A DNA stretch of 11,459 nt from JBFKPQ01 sp041628225. Lineage in GTDB: Bacteria > Actinomycetota > Acidimicrobiia > Spongiisociales > JAENVV01. The position numbers and the translations under genes were made by a program. This document shows positions 6,795-11,459 of the stretch, piece after piece (the first letter of the stretch is position 1; every line of letters starts with the position of its first letter). Below the pieces are notes generated by a model. It was not told the origin of the DNA and ran no database searches. It saw nothing but the letters and a program-made list of their open reading frames with translations. The DNA is taken from the NCBI GenBank assembly GCA_041628225.1, contig JBFKPQ010000076.1, forward strand, positions 1-11,459, in the 5' to 3' direction.

Positions 6795-7675
6795 GATCGC
6801 CAGTCCTCGGGAGGGGATGTCAAGATCTCGACGAGGCGCTCCTCGGCCGATCCGGGCTCGGGGTGATGGTCGTAGACCCAGCGGGCTCGCGGCGGAAGGG
6901 AAGCGAGGATCGACTCCGTCCTGCCGTTTGTTTCGAGGCCGAACCGTGTGCCCCGATCCCAGGCAAGGTTGAACTCGGCGTAGCGGCCGCGGCGTATCTC
7001 CTGCCAGGCCCGTTGGTCGTCGGAGGCCGGGAGTCCGGTTCTCGCCTCCAGAATCGGGCGGTAGGCGTCGACCAGCGAGTTGGCGAGGTCTTGTTGGAAC
7101 GTCCACACGGCCCCGGTTGCCGGCAGGTGGTCATAGAAGATGCCCCCGACCCCCCTCGATTCGCCACGGTGCGGCAGGTAGAAGTAGTCCTGGCACTGCT
7201 GCTTCCAAGTCGAGTAGTCGGCGACTTCGTGGCGGTCGCAGACGCCCGCCAGGACACGATGAAAGTGGGCGGCGTCCTCGGCGTAGAAGTAGTGCGGCGT
7301 GAGGTCGGCGCCACCCCCGAACCAGGCGTGTCCCGTGTCGGTCTCGAAATAGCGGATGTTGGCGTGGAACGTCGGCGCATGCGGGTTGGCGGGATGCACG
7401 ATGATCGACACGCCCGTGGCGTAGAACCGATCGCTCTTCTCAACGAGCCGCTCGGAGATCTGGTGAGGCGTGTCGCCCTTTACCGAGCTGAAGTTGACGG
7501 CGCCCTTTTCGATGACGTCGCCCTGAAGGACGCGGGTGACGCCACCTCCGCCGCCGGAACGGTTCCACGGATCGGTACGGAACTCGTGGCCCGCTTCGAA
7601 CGATTCGAGCACGGATGCGAACGCCGCCTGGAACTCGCGATGAAACAGCTCGATGGACGTCCGGTCGAGGGTCAC
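6791..7675 (-). CDS. hemF: Oxygen-dependent coproporphyrinogen III oxidase
   Basis: Oxidative decarboxylation of coproporphyrinogen III to protoporphyrinogen IX using O2, a step belonging only to the protoporphyrin-dependent branch. The 294 residues are normal for HemF. The glycine-rich RSGGGGGVTRVLQGDVIEKG (39-58) leads into AVNFSSVKG. HPANPHAPTFHANIRYFE (94-111) has the conserved H94 and H104. WFGGGADLTPHYFY (118-131) contains D124, and RGVGGIFYD, EFNLAWDRGTRFGLETNGR and ESILASLPPRARWVYD follow. The start is GTG at 7675, overlapping the hemH stop as GTGA, with GGGAG 5 nt upstream. An ATG-started frame extends much further upstream but is hemH shadow. The 3' end overlaps hemA (ATGA). Confidence 0.97.
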   Translation of the reverse strand: MTLDRTSIELFHREFQAAFASVLESFEAGHEFRTDPWNRSGGGGGVTRVLQGDVIEKGAVNFSSVKGDTPHQISERLVEKSDRFYATGVSIIVHPANPHAPTFHANIRYFETDTGHAWFGGGADLTPHYFYAEDAAHFHRVLAGVCDRHEVADYSTWKQQCQDYFYLPHRGESRGVGGIFYDHLPATGAVWTFQQDLANSLVDAYRPILEARTGLPASDDQRAWQEIRRGRYAEFNLAWDRGTRFGLETNGRTESILASLPPRARWVYDHHPEPGSAEERLVEILTSPPEDWRS

Positions 7676-8697
7676 GCCAGCTCCCGCACCAGGTCGGCAA
7701 CGCCGGCCACCCAGGTCGGGTGGGCATTGACACACGGCACGAGAAGGAGTTCGCCCCCCAGTGCCCCCCACTGGTCTCTTCCGCGGATGCCGATCTCTTC
7801 GATGGTCTCGAGGCAGTCGGCCGTGAAGCTCGGTGTGAGGACCGCCAGCCGGCGGTGGCCGAGCGAGTGGAGGCGGGTGAACTCGCGGTCGGTGTACGGC
7901 TCGATCCATTTCTGACCGGCCAGCCGGGACTGAAACGCGGTGGAGACTCGCTGCGGGTCGAGTCCGAGCCGCTCGACGAGTCCACGAGTGGTGGCGAAGG
8001 CTTGGGCCCGGTAGCAGAATCGATTGGCCGACGTCATCGTGTCGCAGCAGCCCTCTGCCGCGAGGCACCAATCCCCGGTCGGGTCACTCCGGCGGATCTG
8101 GCTCTCCGGAAGCCCGTGATAGGAGAAGAGCACGTGATCGGCGCCGAACCGTTCTAATTCGGGAGCAGCTACGGCGGCCACGGCATCGAGGAATCGGGGG
8201 TCGTCGTAGAAATCTCCGACGGACGTCACATTCGGGACGTTCCAGCGGCCGGCGACGGCGCGTAGCGTCGCCTCGAGTGCCGAACCGGACGACGCCGAGG
8301 CGTATTGGGGAAACAGCGGGACGACCACGAGTCGGCTGCATTCGGCGGCGACCAGCGTGTCGATGGCGTCTGTCAGGGGAGGCTTCTGATAACGCATCCC
8401 CACCGCCACGTGGTATCCGTCCCCCAGTGCCTGTTGCACGCCGTCGGCGAGCGCCTGCGTGTGAATGGTGAGGGGCGATCCGTCGGCGGTCCAGATCTTC
8501 TCATAGGCCTCAGCCGATCGCCGCGGCCGAAACGGCAGGATGACGGCATTGAGGAGCAGCCACCGGCCTATCGAGGGAATGTCCAACACGCGCGGATCGC
8601 TCAGGAATTCACGCAGGTACCGGCGGACGTCTCGCGTCGATGTCGACTGCGGGGTGCCCAATTGGACGAGCAGAATTCCGGTCAGCTGGTCGCTCAT
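7672..8697 (-). CDS. hemH: Ferrochelatase with internal four-cysteine motif
   Basis: Inserts Fe2+ into protoporphyrin IX, the last step of heme synthesis, and here the first gene of the operon. The 341 residues include TGILLVQLGTPQS at the N-terminus, RYLREFLSDPRVLDIP and LPFRPRRSAEAYEKIW, which resembles proteobacterial-type ferrochelatases. VPLFPQYASASSG and LFSYHGLPES with catalytic H194 follow, then FQSRLAGQKWIEPYTD and ADCLETIEEIGIRG. Between them C211, C217, C218 and C228 form a C-x5-CC-x9-C cluster (GDWCLAAEGCC to NRFCYRAQ), like the internal cysteines of ferrochelatases reported to bind a [2Fe-2S] cluster. I chose the ATG at 8697, which begins MSDQLTG, over an in-frame ATG at 8748, because the family homology starts there and a -10-like box precedes it by 8 nt. 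There is no Shine-Dalgarno sequence. The 3' end overlaps hemF (GTGA). Confidence 0.95.
   Translation of the reverse strand: MSDQLTGILLVQLGTPQSTSTRDVRRYLREFLSDPRVLDIPSIGRWLLLNAVILPFRPRRSAEAYEKIWTADGSPLTIHTQALADGVQQALGDGYHVAVGMRYQKPPLTDAIDTLVAAECSRLVVVPLFPQYASASSGSALEATLRAVAGRWNVPNVTSVGDFYDDPRFLDAVAAVAAPELERFGADHVLFSYHGLPESQIRRSDPTGDWCLAAEGCCDTMTSANRFCYRAQAFATTRGLVERLGLDPQRVSTAFQSRLAGQKWIEPYTDREFTRLHSLGHRRLAVLTPSFTADCLETIEEIGIRGRDQWGALGGELLLVPCVNAHPTWVAGVADLVRELA
7681..7685 (-). promoter_or_regulatory. Shine-Dalgarno for hemF GTG start, inside hemH
   Basis: GGGAG 5 nt before the GTG at 7675, in the last hemH codons (RELA). It supports the GTG start. Confidence 0.5.
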
Positions 8698-8705
8698 GGC
8701 CGGAG

Positions 8706-8711
8706 AACGTA
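8706..8711 (-). promoter_or_regulatory. Putative -10 box of a leaderless hem operon promoter
   Basis: TACGTT on the minus strand (TANNNT form) is separated from the hemH ATG by exactly 8 nt. A transcript starting about 7-8 nt downstream would begin at or next to the ATG. This fits the absence of a Shine-Dalgarno sequence. No convincing -35 hexamer was found at 16-18 nt. Confidence 0.4.
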
Positions 8712-8857
8712 GTAGTTGCGATCGATGACGTCGTGTCGGAAAAGGCATGGGCGGAGCAGCCGGTTGACTTCATCTCGGCTCGGAAGCACACGAGGGCCGG
8801 GTCCCGCTGCGACGGCCGAACGCCCTTCCGGTCCGCGACGGGAGGATGGCTCGGCAC

Positions 8858-8866
8858 TGGTACGCT
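8858..8866 (+). promoter_or_regulatory. Possible extended -10 element for glyA
   Basis: TGGTACGCT (TGn plus a TANNNT hexamer) lies 25 nt before the glyA ATG, which would give a 5' leader of about 19 nt holding the RBS. No matching -35 is visible, so this is weak. The remainder of the 194-bp divergent intergenic region (8698-8891) shows no RNA gene, riboswitch or strong palindrome that I can identify. Confidence 0.25.
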
Positions 8867-8882
8867 TGCGCCCTGCGCTGGT

Positions 8883-8887
8883 AGGAG
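8883..8887 (+). promoter_or_regulatory. Ribosome binding site of glyA
   Basis: AGGAG 4 nt before the ATG at 8892. It decides this start over the longer open frame reaching back into hemH. Confidence 0.75.
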
Positions 8888-8891
8888 AACC

Positions 8892-10163
8892 ATGATCGAC
8901 ACCCGTTCCATCGAGCAGGTCGACCCTGAGCTGGCCGCCCTGATCGCCCAGGATGTTCACCGACAGAACACCCACATCCACCTCATCGCGTCCGAGAACT
9001 TCGTGTCGCGCGCCGTCATGGAGGCGACCGGTTCGGTCTTCACGAACAAGTACGCGGAGGGTTATCCCCATCGGAGGTACTACGAGGGTTGTGAGGTCGT
9101 CGACGAGCTGGAGGAGCTCGCCCAGGCGCGTGCTCGCCAGCTGTTCGGTGGCGAGTACATCAACGTGCAGCCGCACTCGGGCGCCCAGGCGAACATGGCC
9201 GTGTACTTCGCGTTGCTCGAACCGGGTGACACCGTGATGGGCATGTCGCTCGACCAGGGAGGACACCTCACGCACGGTTCGCCGGTAAACTTCTCCGGCC
9301 GACTCTACGACTTCGTTTCGTACGGCCTGGACCCGGACACCGAGCTGATCGACATGGACGAGGTCCGTCGCCTCGCCCTCGAACACCGCCCGAAGATCCT
9401 TCTGGCCGGCTTTTCGGCCTACAGCCGTCACCTCGACTACGAGGCGTTCCGTTCGATCGCCGACGAGATCGGCGCGGTCTTCATGGTCGACGCCGCACAT
9501 TTCATCGGGTTGGTCGCCGGGCAGGCGATGCCCAACCCCGTCGACATCGCCGACGTGGTCACCTGCACGACGCACAAGGCCCTGCGCGGCGCACGCGGTG
9601 GCATGGTCATGGCCCGTGAGGAATATGGGGCTGCCATCAACAAGGGCCTGTTCCCGGACGCCCAGGGCGGCTCGATCTACAACCAGATCGCCGGCAAGGC
9701 CGCGTGTTTCCAGGAGGCTCTCCAGCCGGAGTTCAAGGAGTACGCCGCTCAGATCCTCGCCAATGCGTCGGCGATGGCCGACCGGTTCACGGCCAACGGT
9801 GTCCGCGTGGTGTCGGGCGGGACCGACAATCATCTCTTCATGCTCGATCTGCGGTCGATCGACGACGAGCTCACTGGCAAGGAGGCGTCGGTCGTCCTGA
9901 ACGGGGTCGGTGTGACGCTCAACCGCAACGCCATTCCGAACGATCCGCGTCCCCCGTTCGTGACGTCGGGTGTGCGGATCGGCACGCCGGCGGCCACCAC
10001 CCAGGGCTTGGACGAGGACGATTGCCGCCAGGTGGCGGACCTCATGACGAGAGCGTTGCGCGACCGCGAGGATGCGGGTGCCCGTGCCGAGGTTTCCGAA
10101 AGGCTGCGTGCCATCGCCGTCGAGCATCCGCCGTACCCGGAGGACTTCCCCGGCCACGTCTGA
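8892..10163 (+). CDS. glyA: Serine hydroxymethyltransferase family protein
   Basis: PLP enzyme of fold type I, expected to interconvert serine and glycine with tetrahydrofolate. The 423 residues fit the family. LIASENF (31-37), NKYAEGYP (52-59) with E56, RYYEGCEVVD with Y64, NVQPHSGAQAN (91-101) and GGHLTHG (123-129) are present. Also present are D200 and H203 of VDAAHFIGL, TTHK with Schiff-base lysine K229, and TSGVRIGTPA near the C-terminus. Several usually conserved positions differ: YYGG is YYEG, TLRGPRGG is ALRGARGG, and the QGGPLMHVIAAKAVAF-like segment reads QGGSIYNQIAGKAACF (258-273). Serine/glycine metabolism is still the best call, but substrate preference could be altered. It is transcribed divergently from the heme operon. 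A 67-nt gap with no clear terminator separates it from the next gene, so they may be co-transcribed. Confidence 0.9.
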   Translation: MIDTRSIEQVDPELAALIAQDVHRQNTHIHLIASENFVSRAVMEATGSVFTNKYAEGYPHRRYYEGCEVVDELEELAQARARQLFGGEYINVQPHSGAQANMAVYFALLEPGDTVMGMSLDQGGHLTHGSPVNFSGRLYDFVSYGLDPDTELIDMDEVRRLALEHRPKILLAGFSAYSRHLDYEAFRSIADEIGAVFMVDAAHFIGLVAGQAMPNPVDIADVVTCTTHKALRGARGGMVMAREEYGAAINKGLFPDAQGGSIYNQIAGKAACFQEALQPEFKEYAAQILANASAMADRFTANGVRVVSGGTDNHLFMLDLRSIDDELTGKEASVVLNGVGVTLNRNAIPNDPRPPFVTSGVRIGTPAATTQGLDEDDCRQVADLMTRALRDREDAGARAEVSERLRAIAVEHPPYPEDFPGHV

Positions 10164-10217
10164 TCCGACGAACGGCTCTGTTCTCGCGGCCTCGCTCGGG
10201 GCACCGTGGTGGAGACG

Positions 10218-10223
10218 AAGGAG
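10218..10223 (+). promoter_or_regulatory. Ribosome binding site of the 111-aa gene
   Basis: AAGGAG, 7 nt before the ATG at 10231. It supports that start instead of an in-frame ATG inside glyA. Confidence 0.65.
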
Positions 10224-10230
10224 TCCGCCC

Positions 10231-10566
10231 ATGGCCGCGTCCAACGAGCATCACGTCTACGTCGACGTTTCGACCACGTCGCATCCCGTTCCTGGTGCCG
10301 GCAAGAACACCTACGAGTGCGAGGCCGATGTCCGGGTCACCGACGGTCCTGACGGTCGGCTCTACAAGACCCACTTGACCATTCACCATCCACGCGGCTG
10401 GATGGGCGTCGAAGCGGGGTTCGTGTATCTGCTCGACGACGTCGACTTCCCGACGTTCGGCGAGCGTGCCGACGAGGCGTATCGGCGGTCGGTGGCCGCC
10501 TGCAGCACGGACCGTCTCATTTCGGTCTTCTTGCTCGGCACCGGCAAACCGGTGTATGCAAGTTGA
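10231..10566 (+). CDS. Hypothetical protein, 111 aa
   Basis: I do not recognise this protein. It begins MAASNEHHVYVDVSTT, is rich in short alternating hydrophobic stretches (VYVDV, ECEADVRVTD, THLTIHH), and contains MGVEAGFVYLLDDVDFP. It ends in a helix-like ERADEAYRRSVAACSTD and a strand, LISVFLLGTG. The pattern suggests a small soluble, mainly beta domain with no signal peptide or membrane segment. The start is backed by AAGGAG at 7-nt spacing, and codon use resembles glyA. It lies 67 nt after glyA on the same strand and may share its transcript. The stop codon is embedded in the AT-rich stretch ahead of the next gene. Confidence 0.75.
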   Translation: MAASNEHHVYVDVSTTSHPVPGAGKNTYECEADVRVTDGPDGRLYKTHLTIHHPRGWMGVEAGFVYLLDDVDFPTFGERADEAYRRSVAACSTDRLISVFLLGTGKPVYAS

Positions 10567-10569
10567 CTG

Positions 10570-10582
10570 TTTGCACCGCAAA
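10570..10582. repeat. Small inverted repeat in the 10567-10607 intergenic stretch
   Basis: TTTGC (10570-10574), spacer ACC, GCAAA (10578-10582): perfect 5-bp arms overlapping the putative -35. It could be an operator; the arms are short, so chance is possible. Confidence 0.35.
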
Positions 10583-10599
10583 ACAACGTACAGTATCGT
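10571..10599 (+). promoter_or_regulatory. Putative leaderless promoter of the 10608 gene
   Basis: TTGCAC (10571-10576), a 17-nt spacer and TATCGT (10594-10599, TANNNT form) place the start of transcription at or just before the ATG at 10608, again 8 nt after the -10. The stretch 10561-10610 is 42% GC by count, clearly lower than the flanking genes. An alternative pairing, TTGACT (10563-10568) with TACAGT (10589-10594), has an overlong 20-nt spacer. Confidence 0.45.
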
Positions 10600-10607
10600 T
10601 ATGCACT

Positions 10608-11459
10608 ATGAAGTGGGCGTTCGACCACGTGGGGTTGGCAACGCGAGCGGCCCAGCTCGACATGACGGCCGCCGAGCTCGCGGGAGTACGGGCATCGGTC
10701 TCGGGTGCGCTGTCGCGAGTGGGCCGGTACTCACCAGCCAACGGGGCGTTGGCTGGAGTCGTCGACCGTGCGCGGCGCCGCTCGGACGATCATCGGCGGC
10801 GAACCGCTCACCTCGACCAGCTCGCCTTCCACCAACCCGTGCCCACGCCCATCTCGGCTCCGACGACGGTGATCGGCTATGACCACGCGATCGCGGCGCT
10901 GCGGGATCGCATCGAGCACTGGTCGGGCTCGGACAACGATCCGATCCTCGACCAGCTCGTGACCGACCTCCATCGGCTGCAGGCCGAACGCCTCGACCTG
11001 TGGTTCGAGGCCGCCTCGTTGACGGATCGGCGCACCGAACTCGCCGAGCTGGAATCCATCGCCGATTGGGTCAACGTGTCGCGCCGGGTCGGCGAGCTGC
11101 GCACCGAGATCGCCACCCTCGAGTCCGGCAAAGTCGATCTCGTCCGCGAAGGGCTCGCTGACCTGGCGGCACTCGACGGCATCCCGCCGGGATTCTCGGC
11201 GGCGGTCGATGCCGTTCGTGCCGAGACCGCTGGTCTGGTTGATCGGCTGCTCGCCGACCTGGGCATCGACCGGGCTGTGTATGCGTCTGCGGGTGCCGCC
11301 ATGTCGGAGGGCCTGGGGCCAGACGAGGTTGGGCTGCCCGGAGTGCTGTTCCCGTCGGGCTATCTCGATGCCTATTCGGTGATCCCGCCGCTCGTCGCCG
11401 AGGTCGAGCGTGCCGAATCGCGTCTCCAGTACCTCATGGCGGTCCATCACGGTGACATC
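10608..11459 (+). CDS. Unrecognised, helix-rich protein (3' end beyond window)
   Basis: The frame from the ATG at 10608 is open for 284 codons to the last base. I recognise no family. There is no signal peptide and no long hydrophobic segment in the visible part. Residues about 17-38 and 47-73 read as two amphipathic helices split by a short turn (RYSPANG), the second rich in Arg and Asp. Residues about 113-180 are a charged, Leu-rich stretch with heptad-like spacing that could form coiled coil, and more helix follows (198-218, 262-280). The helical-hairpin N-terminus loosely recalls WXG100/ESX-like secretion modules, but no WxG motif is present, so this is speculative. No Shine-Dalgarno precedes the ATG; a -10 box 8 nt upstream suggests a leaderless mRNA. 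An ATG at 10601 in another frame gives only a low-quality 93-codon frame. Confidence 0.7.
   Translation, partial: MKWAFDHVGLATRAAQLDMTAAELAGVRASVSGALSRVGRYSPANGALAGVVDRARRRSDDHRRRTAHLDQLAFHQPVPTPISAPTTVIGYDHAIAALRDRIEHWSGSDNDPILDQLVTDLHRLQAERLDLWFEAASLTDRRTELAELESIADWVNVSRRVGELRTEIATLESGKVDLVREGLADLAALDGIPPGFSAAVDAVRAETAGLVDRLLADLGIDRAVYASAGAAMSEGLGPDEVGLPGVLFPSGYLDAYSVIPPLVAEVERAESRLQYLMAVHHGDI
10734..10756. repeat. Perfect 10-bp inverted repeat with 3-nt loop in the 10608 gene
   Basis: Arms CCAGCCAACG (10734-10743) and CGTTGGCTGG (10747-10756) flank GGG. It encodes the turn between the two N-terminal helices (SPANGALAG). There is no following T-run, so it is not an obvious terminator. Confidence 0.55.

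Noticed and set aside
7758..7775. CCAGTG/CACTGG inverted repeat in hemH
   Set aside because: Six-base arms around a C-run; expected by chance in this composition and inside coding sequence.
6791..8071. Long N-terminal extension of HemF (and similar extensions of HemL, HemB, HemD and HemA)
   Set aside because: The extensions are open only because they run out of frame through the preceding gene. In each case the family homology begins at the 4-nt overlap start.
8764..8769. TTGACT as a -35 element for glyA
   Set aside because: No TANNNT or TATAAT-like hexamer occurs 16-18 nt downstream (the bases there are in the cacacg region).
8698..8891. Glycine or other riboswitch upstream of glyA
   Set aside because: The intergenic region shows no recognisable aptamer core or paired expression platform, and the likely 5' leader is short.
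10164..10230. Terminator after glyA
   Set aside because: Only a 5-bp imperfect stem (near 10189-10200) with no T-run; not enough to call.
8694..10244. 516-codon minus-strand frame opposite glyA
   Set aside because: Fully antisense to an intact SHMT gene and without any recognisable motif.
10601..10882. ATG at 10601 opening a 93-codon frame
   Set aside because: It overlaps the 284-codon open frame from 10608 in another frame, has shadow-like Arg/Pro/Ser composition, and stops early.

Overview
The window is high-GC, tightly packed bacterial DNA. It is almost entirely filled by a nine-gene heme biosynthesis operon on the minus strand. A serine hydroxymethyltransferase gene (glyA), a small uncharacterised gene and the start of a long unrecognised gene follow on the plus strand. 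The base composition, the GTG starts, the TANNNT-type -10 boxes set 8 nt before ATG codons and the use of the C5 (glutamyl-tRNA) route suggest an actinomycete-like organism. I would guess a deep lineage such as Acidimicrobiia, but this is inference; there is no rRNA or other phylogenetic marker here.

Minus strand, in transcription order (8697 down to 1): hemH, hemF, hemA, hemC, hemD, hemB, hemL, hemE and hemY (cut by the window edge). Together they encode every enzyme from glutamyl-tRNA to protoheme: HemA and HemL make 5-aminolevulinate, HemB, HemC and HemD make uroporphyrinogen III, HemE decarboxylates it, HemF and HemY oxidise it to protoporphyrin IX, and HemH inserts iron. All eight junctions are 4-nt stop/start overlaps (ATGA or GTGA), so the cluster looks like one transcript with translational coupling throughout. 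HemF indicates the classical protoporphyrin-dependent branch, not the coproporphyrin-dependent branch usual in Actinobacteria; no chdC/hemQ is visible. A TACGTT box 8 nt before the hemH ATG, with no Shine-Dalgarno sequence, suggests a leaderless operon promoter.

Positions 8698-8891 are a divergent intergenic region between hemH and glyA. GlyA (8892-10163) has the catalytic core of the SHMT family, but several normally conserved segments around the active site are changed. After a 67-nt gap with a good RBS comes a 111-aa protein I do not recognise (10231-10566).

From 10567 a short AT-rich stretch carries a putative promoter and a small inverted repeat. An open reading frame then starts at 10608, apparently leaderless, and runs off the window. 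Its 284 visible residues are mostly predicted helix and match no family I recognise.

The most unusual non-coding signals are inverted repeats inside coding sequence, above all a perfect 29-nt palindrome at 6717-6745 in the first codons of hemA.
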